Of a DNA stretch of 64,000 nucleotides, positions 42,904 through 50,934 are shown in pieces. The notes beneath the pieces were generated by a model, which was given only the letters and a program-made list of their open reading frames with translations, was not told the DNA's origin and made no database searches. This DNA is from Aliirhizobium smilacinae (lineage in GTDB: Bacteria > Pseudomonadota > Alphaproteobacteria > Rhizobiales > Rhizobiaceae): positions 992,001-1,056,000 of the forward strand of contig NZ_VDMN01000001.1 of assembly GCF_006335145.1 (NCBI RefSeq). The letters run 5' to 3'. The stretch's first letter is position 1. Every line of letters begins with the position of its first letter. The translations under genes were made by a program, and so were the position numbers.

Positions 42904-43785
42904 ATGAACGCCGCCTCAGATCTCAACCCGGCTGAACTTGCCGCCCTTCTGCATTTTTATGCGGATGCGGGTGTCGAATGGCTTGTCGATGACGCGCCGA
43001 TAGATCGGATTGCCCAGTTCGAGGCCCAGAAGGCTGCCAAGACCCAGGCAAAGGTTCCGGCAAGCGCCCGAGAGCGCGATCCGCAGGAGCGTCCATCCTC
43101 CCTGAATGGCGGCAACGGCACTGCTCCACAGCGGTCGAACGGCGTAGCGTCGGCTCCCGCAGCGACAGCGTCGGTTGCCGTTCCGGCTGGGGAAGCGGTT
43201 GCAGCGGCGCGTGCGGCGGCAGAAAACGCCGGTTCGCTTGTAGAACTGAAGACGGCGATCGAGACATTCAATGGCTGCAATCTGAAGAACAGCGCCCGCT
43301 CGACGGTTTTTGCCAGCGGTGACCCCTCTTCCGGCATCGTCGTCATCGGCCCGATGCCGAATGCCGATGACGATCGTGGTGGTGCCCCCTTTTCCGGCCG
43401 CGCTGGCGATCTGCTCGACCGGATGCTTACAGCGATCGGTCTTTCCCGCGATGGCGTGCTTATGACCAATGTCATTCCCTGGCGTCCGCCGGGAAACCGC
43501 ATGCCGTCATCAGCGGAGATGGATATCTGCCAGCCCTTCATCGAACGGCAGATCGCACTTTCCAAGCCGAAGGCGCTGCTGCTGCTCGGCAATTTCCCCG
43601 CCCGTTTCTTCCTCGGCGGCAATGGAACCATCCATACGATGCGCGGGCAATGGCGAAGCATATCCTTCGCCGGCATCGAGATGCAGGCGCTCGCGACATT
43701 CCATCCACAGGAACTGCTCGCAGCCCCCGCTAACAAGGCTTTGACCTGGCAGGACCTATTGACGTTTCGACATGGTCTCACCTAG
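42904..43785 (+). CDS. Type 4-like uracil-DNA glycosylase with altered motifs
   Basis: A 293-residue protein. An N-terminal, low-complexity extension (about 1-100) precedes a family 4 UDG core. The core has SGRAGDLLDRML, LMTNVIPWRPPGNRMPS, LLLLGNFPARFFLGG and ATFHPQELL (the His-Pro motif B). In canonical family 4 enzymes four cysteines bind a 4Fe-4S cluster. Here only one cysteine is seen at the CxxC site (GCNLKN) and the PGNR segment has W where C is usual, so two are lost. Motif A reads GPMPNADDD instead of GEAPG. It is likely a divergent, possibly cluster-free member; base-excision activity on uracil is unproven. Confidence 0.75.
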   Translation: MNAASDLNPAELAALLHFYADAGVEWLVDDAPIDRIAQFEAQKAAKTQAKVPASARERDPQERPSSLNGGNGTAPQRSNGVASAPAATASVAVPAGEAVAAARAAAENAGSLVELKTAIETFNGCNLKNSARSTVFASGDPSSGIVVIGPMPNADDDRGGAPFSGRAGDLLDRMLTAIGLSRDGVLMTNVIPWRPPGNRMPSSAEMDICQPFIERQIALSKPKALLLLGNFPARFFLGGNGTIHTMRGQWRSISFAGIEMQALATFHPQELLAAPANKALTWQDLLTFRHGLT

Positions 43786-43962
43786 CCAAAATTGCACATA
43801 TTTCGTGCAGACCGCCTGCCGAAACGCAAAATATTACCGTTATATGAAGCAACCCATGCGCGTATTGCATGGCAGCGTGGCGTTCTGCCGCATTGTGGAA
43901 TCGGGGTATTTTAGCAATATTACTAATGTCTTGGGAGGAACCAAGGCTCAGGGACTAAATCA

Positions 43963-44151
43963 ATGACCACCCGCTTCCGCCCAATCCATTCGGGTTTTGA
44001 AACACTCCGCGCCGCAGGCGTCGGCCCGCGTTCGACGCAAGGCTACCACCGTTTCGGCTCCACGAATGAGCAGATCACGTCCCGCGCCATGGTGCGTCCG
44101 GCAGGTATCTCGCGTCCTTCGGCCATGTTCGCCGATTTTCGCGAACGTTGA
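43963..44151 (+). CDS. Small basic ORF
   Basis: A 62-residue frame starting ATG at 43963 with AGGGA 9 nt upstream. The product is basic and polar (RPIHSGFETLRAAG, RPAGISRPSAMF) with no membrane span or family signature. It ends 12 nt before the next small frame, so the two could be one operon. I rate it as a possible gene on the strength of spacing and ribosome-binding site. Confidence 0.45.
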   Translation: MTTRFRPIHSGFETLRAAGVGPRSTQGYHRFGSTNEQITSRAMVRPAGISRPSAMFADFRER

Positions 44152-44163
44152 GGAGACTGTGCG

Positions 44164-44316
44164 ATGAGATCGATCTTCAGGCCTCTTCGCACACTCCGTG
44201 AGAACTTGCGTCAGATAAACGCGGCTGTGAATGCGTCGCGCGAGTTTTCCGAAGCGAGCAAGAACCGCGGCGACGTGACAAGCTCCATCAGCCCTTTATC
44301 CGGCATTCCGCTCTGA
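44164..44316 (+). CDS. Small ORF, possible operon partner
   Basis: A 50-residue frame from ATG 44164, with GGAG 8 nt upstream. The sequence begins MRSIFRPLRTLRENLRQINAAVNASREF, likely an amphipathic helix, and ends with a Ser/Pro-rich tail (SSISPLSGIPL). It follows the previous small frame and ends 15 nt before the convergent EamA gene stop. No family is recognised. Confidence 0.45.
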   Translation: MRSIFRPLRTLRENLRQINAAVNASREFSEASKNRGDVTSSISPLSGIPL

Positions 44317-44331
44317 TCTTCCTTATTGGCT

Positions 44332-45282
44332 TCATACACCCGGTGGCGATGCCTTGCGCGCCGCCTTGCGTTCCAGTCCCAGGCGATGCTCCCGGTAGAT
44401 AATGAAGATGCCGGCCGAGACGGTGATAGCTGTACCAATCAATGTATTGATGGCCGGAATATCCCCGAAAAGCGTATAGGCAATCGCAATTCCGAGAATG
44501 ATGGACGTATATTCGAACGGGGCGACCGTTGAGACATCCGCGTGGCGATAACTTTCCGTCAGAAGAATCTGGCCCAGGCCTCCGAAAAATCCCGCGCCGA
44601 TCAAGAACAGGCGCTCGGAAACGCTCAGAGGCGCCCAGCCGAACGGCAGACTGACGATCGAGAACACTGCCGCCGTCAGCGAGAAATACAGCACGATCGT
44701 CGCAGTCTTTTCTGTCTGGACAAGCTGACGCACCTGGATCATCGCGAAACCGCCGAGCACGGCGCCGCATAGAACGGCAAGCGCGCCCATCGCCTGTTCT
44801 GAGCCGATGCCGTCAGAGCTGAACATGCTCATTTTCGGCCAGGAGATGATCACCACGCCAACCATACCGATAGCAACCGCAGTCCAGCGATAAAGCCTGA
44901 CGGTTTCTTTCAGGAAAACCGCGGCAAAGATCACGGCGATCAGCGGCATCGAATAACCGAGCGCGATCGCATCCGGCATCGGTAGATGCACGAGGCCATA
45001 AAAGCCGCATACCATGCCCATGATTCCAAGAACGCCGCGCTTCAGATGCCCCGACAAACTATTGGTATGGAAAGCGTGAAACAGTTCCCGGCGAAATGCC
45101 AGATAGCCCATGATCGGGACAAGTGCGAAAGCCGACCTGTAGAAGGTGATCTGTCCGGCCGGGAGATCCGGCCCGGCGGACTTGATGCAGGTCTGCATCA
45201 TCACGAATACAACGACGGACAATACTTTCAGCATAATCCCGTGGAGGGGATTCTGGGCATCGGAGGCCATGGGGGAACTCAT
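44332..45282 (-). CDS. EamA/DMT superfamily transporter
   Basis: A 316-residue inner-membrane protein with ten predicted spans forming two EamA repeats. The first repeat ends with GVLGIMGMVCGFYGLVHLPMPDAIALGYSMPL and the second with APFEYTSIILGIAIAYTLFGDIP, both typical EamA signatures. DMT proteins of this kind export amino acids, metabolites or nucleotide-sugar-like compounds. The substrate is not readable. The ATG at 45282 or a second ATG four codons later may be used; no clear SD decides. Confidence 0.88.
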   Translation of the reverse strand: MSSPMASDAQNPLHGIMLKVLSVVVFVMMQTCIKSAGPDLPAGQITFYRSAFALVPIMGYLAFRRELFHAFHTNSLSGHLKRGVLGIMGMVCGFYGLVHLPMPDAIALGYSMPLIAVIFAAVFLKETVRLYRWTAVAIGMVGVVIISWPKMSMFSSDGIGSEQAMGALAVLCGAVLGGFAMIQVRQLVQTEKTATIVLYFSLTAAVFSIVSLPFGWAPLSVSERLFLIGAGFFGGLGQILLTESYRHADVSTVAPFEYTSIILGIAIAYTLFGDIPAINTLIGTAITVSAGIFIIYREHRLGLERKAARKASPPGV

Positions 45283-45363
45283 TGTGGTTCAGGCCGTAAG
45301 CCTTGATCCGGGAAGCGGGCGGGGTGGATTCGCAACGACATTAACGCAAAAGTGGTAAGCCGT

Positions 45364-45381
45364 GTGTGAAAACTGACGAAA
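45364..45381. promoter_or_regulatory. Shared upstream sequence motif, copy 2
   Basis: GTGTGAAAA-C-TGACGAAA in the 357-base gap between EamA and pepN, in the same orientation as the 30601 copy, differing only by one base in spacing. The rest of the gap is AT-richer and holds no gene that I can support, so it is probably a promoter region. Confidence 0.25.
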
Positions 45382-45639
45382 GTTTGCCATTGCGCCAATC
45401 GACGCAGCCTGCCGCCATACCGGACCGAAGTTTCTTCCCGTTCTATGGCCTCTCCTTCAAATAGCCCTGTATGAAAAAGAACCACTATACTGACAGTGCG
45501 ACACTTTATTTTAGCCGCAGTTCAACAATCGTTTAGCATTGGATGTAAATATGCACGCGGCGTTGGGGAACGTGCCGGTCTGATCGGGGACTGGAATCCC
45601 ATTGCCATGTCCAGTTGTTAAGCCGTTTCAGGAAACATC

Positions 45640-48288
45640 ATGCGAACAGATACGGGCCAGATTGTGCATCTGGCGGATTACCGCCCCACTGACTTTGTCC
45701 TGGAACGGGTGGACCTGACATTCGAGCTCGATCCGACCAACACCAAGGTCGATGCCCGGCTTATCTTCCATCGGCGCGAAGGCGTCGACGCGTCGCTGCC
45801 GCTGGTTCTGGATGGCGACGAACTGAAACTCTCAGGTCTGCTGTTCGACCAGAAGGAAGTGCCGGCCAGTCAATATGACGCCACGCCTGACAGCCTGACT
45901 GTCCGCGACCTGCCTGCGGAAGCCCCATTCGAACTGACGATCACGACCTACATCAATCCGGAAGCCAATACCCAGCTGATGGGCCTCTACCGGACCAACG
46001 GCGTCTATTGCACCCAGTGCGAGGCCGAAGGTTTTCGCCGGATCACCTATTTCCCCGACCGTCCCGATGTTCTGGCGCCCTACACGATCACCATTATCGG
46101 TGACAAGGCAGCCAACCCGGTGATGCTGTCGAACGGCAATTTCCTCGGTGGCGCCGGTTATGACGAAGGCCGCTCCTTCGCTGCCTGGTTCGATCCGCAT
46201 CCGAAGCCAGCCTATCTCTTCGCGCTGGTTGCCGGCGACCTGGGCGTGATCGAAGACACGTTCGAGACCATGTCCGGCAACGAAGTGACGCTGAAGATCT
46301 ATGTCGAGCATGGCAAGGAGCCTCGCGCGGCTTACGCGATGGATGCGCTGAAGCGCTCGATGAAGTGGGACGAAGACCATTTCGGCCGCGAATACGATCT
46401 CAACATTTTTCAGATCGTCGCCGTCTCCGACTTCAACATGGGGGCGATGGAGAACAAGGGTCTCAACGTCTTCAACGACAAATACGTGCTGGCCGACCCG
46501 GACACCGCGACCGATCAGGATTACGCCAATATCGAGCGCATCATCGCGCATGAATACTTTCACAACTGGACGGGTAACCGCATCACCTGCCGCGACTGGT
46601 TCCAGCTGTGCCTGAAAGAGGGCCTGACCGTTTATCGCGACCAGGAATTCTCCTCGGACATGCGCTCGCGCGCCGTCAAGCGGATCGCCGACGTGCGCCA
46701 CCTGAAATCGGACCAGTTCCCGGAAGATTCAGGCCCGCTGGCGCATCCGCCACGCCCGGACAGCTATCGTGAGATCAACAACTTCTACACGATGACGATT
46801 TACGAAAAGGGTGCCGAGATTACCGGCATGGTCGCGACCCTTCTGGGGCGAGACGATTTCCGCAAGGGAATGGATCTCTATTTCGAGCGCCATGACGGCC
46901 AGGCCGTCACCGTTGAGGACTATGTGAAGTGCTTCGAGGATGCCAGCGGCCGTGATCTCAGCCAGTTCTTCCGCTGGTACGTCCAGGCCGGCACACCGCT
47001 CGTCAGCGTCTCGGGCGCCTATGACGGTGTGACCGGCACGTTTTCGCTCTCTCTCGAGCAGACGACACCAGCGACACCCGGCCAGCCGAACAAGGAACCG
47101 CTGCATATTCCGCTTTCCTTCGCGCTGATCCTCGACAACGGACAGGTCGCCCAGCCGAAATCGGTTACCGGCGGCGAAGTGACGGGCGACGTACTGCATC
47201 TGACCGAACGCAGCCAGACCTTCAGCTTCTCCGGCATTTCGTCGCGTCCGGTCCTGTCGCTCAACCGGTCCTTCTCGGCCCCGATCAATCTTGCATTCGA
47301 TCAGTCGCCGGAAGACCTCATCCATATCGCACGCCATGACAGCGATCTCTTCTCGCGCTGGCAGGCGCTGAACGATCTCGCACTGCCTAACCTGACGCAG
47401 GCGGCGCGCGATGCGCGCGACGGCAAGGATGTCGGTTGCGATCCCGCCTTCGTTGCCGCGCTGCTGGAATGCGCAGGCGATGCATCGCTTGAGCCCGCCT
47501 TCCGGGCACAGGCGCTGAACCTGCCGAGTGAAGCCGATATCGCCCGTGCGTTGGGCGGCAATAACGATCCCGACGCGATTCATGCCGGTCGCAAGGCGAT
47601 CCATGAAATGATTGCAAAGACTGGTGAAGAGGTTTTCGTCCGTCTCTACGATGAGATGAAGACCGAAGGCGCCTACTCGCCGGAGGCCGAGGATGCAGGC
47701 AAGCGCTCGCTGCGCAGCGCCGCCCTCTCCTATCTCACATATGCGGAAAACAGCCCGCAGCGTGCCGCTGAAGCTTTCGGCGCCGCCAATAACATGACGG
47801 ACCTCGCCCAGTCATTGACGCTGCTCGCGCACCGTTTCCCGGACGCTTCGGAAACGACCGCGGCATTGGCAAGTTTCCTCACCCGCTTCGACGGCAATCC
47901 TCTGGTCATCGACAAATGGTTCTCCATCCAGGCAACGATACCAGGCATCGATGCGCTTGAGCGGGTTACGGCTCTGATGGGAAATGCGCGTTACAACGCG
48001 GGCAATCCAAACCGTGTCCGTTCGCTCGTGGGAACGTTTGCCTTCGGCAACCCGACCGGCTTCAATCGCGCCGATGGCGAGGGCTACGGTTTCCTCGCCG
48101 ACCAGATTCTGGCGATCGACCCGAAGAACCCGCAGCTGGCCGTACGCCTCCTGACCTCGATGCGCTCGTGGCGGTCGCTTGAGCCCGTCCGCGCCGAACA
48201 GGCCCGGCTGGCGCTTTCGAAGATCGCCAACGCATCCGGTCTTTCGACGGATGTCAGCGACATCGTTGGGCGCATGCTCAAGGACTGA
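45640..48288 (+). CDS. pepN: Aminopeptidase N (M1 metallopeptidase)
   Basis: A cytosolic zinc aminopeptidase that trims N-terminal residues from peptides during protein turnover. The 882-residue length is typical. The catalytic domain shows GAMENKGLNVFND (substrate-binding GAMEN) and the zinc motif HEYFHNWTGNR, followed by the downstream glutamate region LKEGLTVYRDQEF. The C-terminal half is the helical solenoid domain (RSLRSAALSYLTYAENSP). CAGGAAAC lies upstream of the ATG. It is followed by a 293-base gap and a PleC-like kinase. Confidence 0.96.
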   Translation: MRTDTGQIVHLADYRPTDFVLERVDLTFELDPTNTKVDARLIFHRREGVDASLPLVLDGDELKLSGLLFDQKEVPASQYDATPDSLTVRDLPAEAPFELTITTYINPEANTQLMGLYRTNGVYCTQCEAEGFRRITYFPDRPDVLAPYTITIIGDKAANPVMLSNGNFLGGAGYDEGRSFAAWFDPHPKPAYLFALVAGDLGVIEDTFETMSGNEVTLKIYVEHGKEPRAAYAMDALKRSMKWDEDHFGREYDLNIFQIVAVSDFNMGAMENKGLNVFNDKYVLADPDTATDQDYANIERIIAHEYFHNWTGNRITCRDWFQLCLKEGLTVYRDQEFSSDMRSRAVKRIADVRHLKSDQFPEDSGPLAHPPRPDSYREINNFYTMTIYEKGAEITGMVATLLGRDDFRKGMDLYFERHDGQAVTVEDYVKCFEDASGRDLSQFFRWYVQAGTPLVSVSGAYDGVTGTFSLSLEQTTPATPGQPNKEPLHIPLSFALILDNGQVAQPKSVTGGEVTGDVLHLTERSQTFSFSGISSRPVLSLNRSFSAPINLAFDQSPEDLIHIARHDSDLFSRWQALNDLALPNLTQAARDARDGKDVGCDPAFVAALLECAGDASLEPAFRAQALNLPSEADIARALGGNNDPDAIHAGRKAIHEMIAKTGEEVFVRLYDEMKTEGAYSPEAEDAGKRSLRSAALSYLTYAENSPQRAAEAFGAANNMTDLAQSLTLLAHRFPDASETTAALASFLTRFDGNPLVIDKWFSIQATIPGIDALERVTALMGNARYNAGNPNRVRSLVGTFAFGNPTGFNRADGEGYGFLADQILAIDPKNPQLAVRLLTSMRSWRSLEPVRAEQARLALSKIANASGLSTDVSDIVGRMLKD

Positions 48289-48481
48289 CATGCTTCGTTG
48301 CCTGCAGCGCCTATAACGCTGCGGGCAACCCCATAATCCGCCCTGCCACATTTTTGGCGGCGATTGACACATTTTGAAACACTTTGCTTGACGCGACCCA
48401 AAATCTCGCATTCGAGTTTGAGTATCAAGCGCAGCTGATTTGCGGCACAAAAACATGCAAATTCCAGCGCATTTCAAATGG

Positions 48482-48496
48482 TTAACAAAATATTAC
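48482..48496 (+). promoter_or_regulatory. CtrA-like box upstream of the PleC-like kinase
   Basis: TTAA-CAAAATA-TTAC, one mismatch from TTAA-N7-TTAA, about 85 nt before the kinase start. CtrA controls several cell-cycle genes in alphaproteobacteria, and PleC acts upstream of it, so a feedback site is attractive but unproven. Confidence 0.35.
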
Positions 48497-48581
48497 CAAC
48501 CCTCTGGACACGAAGAATCACTATATGATTCATTAGGGTAGATTCGGACGGGCGGCGTACCGGATCATCACGAGGGACTAG

Positions 48582-50930
48582 ATGAACACGGTATCGGATG
48601 TGCAGCGGGAAACCGCGGCCGGCGCTTGGCTGCGGCTGAAATTTCCGAAGGTTTCGGGCCTGCACAAGGCACCCGCGAGCGACGGCAATCTTTCGGCCAA
48701 GCCGATCGTGCGGCAGACCCCGCGTGTTGAGCTGGTGCTCAAGCGATCCATTCCGCTGCTCATCATCGCGTTCCTGATGGTCATAGCCGCATCGCGCATT
48801 CTCGGCGTCATGGGCGAAAACAGCCGCATGGAAGACGCGGCACGGCAATCGACCGCGCTGATGGCCGCGACCGCCAAGGCTATATTTTCCGGCCAGGAAG
48901 CCCTGTTCAGCTCCGCCAACCGGGCTGCTGCCGAAGCGCGGCTTTCATCTTATCTATCGTCGGATCCGCAGCCGCATGGTTCCTTCACCCTTTTTGTCGA
49001 TAAGTCAGGCATCATCTTCGGCGGATCCAAGGGCACCGCTTCCGCCTATATCGGTCGTCGCCTCACCTCGCTTCTGCCTGAAACCGCAACGCTTCGCCGC
49101 TTCGACGGTGTGATCGAGACCTATCTCGGCGACATGCCGCATTATGCAGCGATACAGCCGATCGGCAATGACGGGGCGCTGATCGTGTCCGCCCATTCTC
49201 TCGACATGACGAACCGCTTCCTGCGCGGCGAGATCTCGCTCAATGTAACGCTCTTCACCGGAATTTCCGCCATCCTGCTCGTCATTCTCTATGCCTATTA
49301 CATGCAGGTGAAGCGGGCTCGTGACGCCGACGAGATCTTCGTGGAATCCACTCTTCGGATCGAGGCCGCCCTGTCTCGCGGACGCTGTGGGCTTTGGGAT
49401 TTCGATGTCGCCAACCGCCGGCTTTTCTGGTCGGGCTCGATGTACGAAATGCTCGGCCTGCCGCCGGCCGGCAGCGTCATCTCGTTTTCCGATGCAGCAA
49501 GAATGATGCACCCGTCCGACGGCAACATCTATGCTTTGGCCCGCGCCATCGGCCGCGGCAATGCCAAGCAGGTCGATCAGGTGTTTCGCATGCGCCATGC
49601 GGCCGGGCATTATGTCTGGATGCGTGCCAGAGCGCAGGTCATCCGCAACACCTCCGGCCGTATCCATGTGATCGGCATCGCCATGGACGTGACCGAACAG
49701 CACCGTCTGGCGCAACGTTACGCCGAAGCCGATCAGCGCCTCGCCGACGCGATTGAATGCACGTCCGAGGCCTTTGTGCTGTGGGACAAGAACGACCGCC
49801 TTGTGATGTGCAATGCGCACTTCCAGCAGGCATACGGCCTGCCTGACAACGTGCTGGTGCCCGGCACCGAGCGTGCGACCGTGACTGCCGCAGCGGCGCG
49901 GCCGGTAATCGAACGTCGCGTGGCCGATGCGGACGGCAGCGGTTTTTCACGCACGACGGAAGTCCAGCTTGCCGACGAGCGCTGGCTGCAGATCAACGAG
50001 CGACGCACCCGTGATGGCGGCACGGTATCAGTCGGCACCGACATCACGCTGCTCAAGCGTCATCAGGATCGCCTGCGCCACAGCGAGCGGCGGCTGATGG
50101 CGACGATCGGAGACCTCTCCGCATCGCAGAAGACGCTGGAACACCAGAAGTCCGAACTTTCGACGGCAAATTCCAACTATCAGGCGGAAAAGGAACGCGC
50201 GGAAGCCGCCAACCAGGCGAAGTCCGAGTTCCTCGCCAATATGAGCCATGAGTTGCGCACGCCGCTCAACGCCATTCTCGGTTTCTCGGAAATCCTGATG
50301 AACGGCATGTTCGGCCCGCTCGGCTCATCCAAATACGGCGAATATTCCAAGGACATCCACGACAGCGGCAAGCACCTGCTCAACGTCATCAACGACATTC
50401 TCGACATGTCGAAGATCGAGGCCGGTCACATGCGCATCCAGTCGGAAAGGATCGATCTGGCGCCTCTGATCGAGGAGAGCCTGCGCCTGACATCGATCGC
50501 CGCGCAGGAGAAACACATCACGATCCACCAGCATTTGCCGAAGGCGCTCGACATGGTCGGCGACCGGCGTGCGCTAAAGCAGGTACTGCTCAACCTTCTG
50601 TCCAATGCGGTGAAATTCACCGACGAAGGCGGCAGGATCGAGTTGCGCGTCCGCAGGCTGGAAAAGGGCCTGATGCTGACGATCGCCGACAGCGGCATCG
50701 GCATCCCGAAGGACGCGCTCCCCAAGATCGGCCAGCCTTTCGAGCAGGTCCAGCAGAGCCAGTATGCTAAGAGCAAGGGCGGATCTGGTCTCGGGCTTGC
50801 CATCTCCCGCTCGCTGGTGGCGCTGCATGGCGGCAAGATGCGCATCCGCTCGAAGATCGGCAAGGGCACGGCAGTCTCGCTGATCATTCCCGACCGCCCC
50901 TTTGTCGAACCGCGCAAGAGGGCAGCGTAA
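48582..50930 (+). CDS. pleC: PleC/PdhS-like sensor histidine kinase
   Basis: A membrane histidine kinase of the PleC/DivJ (PdhS) group that acts on DivK in cell-cycle control. The 782-residue protein has a transmembrane segment near 55-75, a periplasmic domain to about 205, a second span near 215-235, two PAS-like segments (about 260-375 and 385-490), and a coiled linker. The HisKA domain has MSHELRTPLNAILGFSEIL with the conserved histidine, GPLGSSKYGEYSKDIHDSG, then the HATPase region (NLLSNAVKFT, GIGIP, GSGLGLAI). No receiver domain is present. Synteny with pepN and glnE supports PleC rather than DivJ or PdhS1. It ends 4 nt before the convergent glnE stop. Confidence 0.8.
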   Translation: MNTVSDVQRETAAGAWLRLKFPKVSGLHKAPASDGNLSAKPIVRQTPRVELVLKRSIPLLIIAFLMVIAASRILGVMGENSRMEDAARQSTALMAATAKAIFSGQEALFSSANRAAAEARLSSYLSSDPQPHGSFTLFVDKSGIIFGGSKGTASAYIGRRLTSLLPETATLRRFDGVIETYLGDMPHYAAIQPIGNDGALIVSAHSLDMTNRFLRGEISLNVTLFTGISAILLVILYAYYMQVKRARDADEIFVESTLRIEAALSRGRCGLWDFDVANRRLFWSGSMYEMLGLPPAGSVISFSDAARMMHPSDGNIYALARAIGRGNAKQVDQVFRMRHAAGHYVWMRARAQVIRNTSGRIHVIGIAMDVTEQHRLAQRYAEADQRLADAIECTSEAFVLWDKNDRLVMCNAHFQQAYGLPDNVLVPGTERATVTAAAARPVIERRVADADGSGFSRTTEVQLADERWLQINERRTRDGGTVSVGTDITLLKRHQDRLRHSERRLMATIGDLSASQKTLEHQKSELSTANSNYQAEKERAEAANQAKSEFLANMSHELRTPLNAILGFSEILMNGMFGPLGSSKYGEYSKDIHDSGKHLLNVINDILDMSKIEAGHMRIQSERIDLAPLIEESLRLTSIAAQEKHITIHQHLPKALDMVGDRRALKQVLLNLLSNAVKFTDEGGRIELRVRRLEKGLMLTIADSGIGIPKDALPKIGQPFEQVQQSQYAKSKGGSGLGLAISRSLVALHGGKMRIRSKIGKGTAVSLIIPDRPFVEPRKRAA

Positions 50931-50934
50931 GTTT

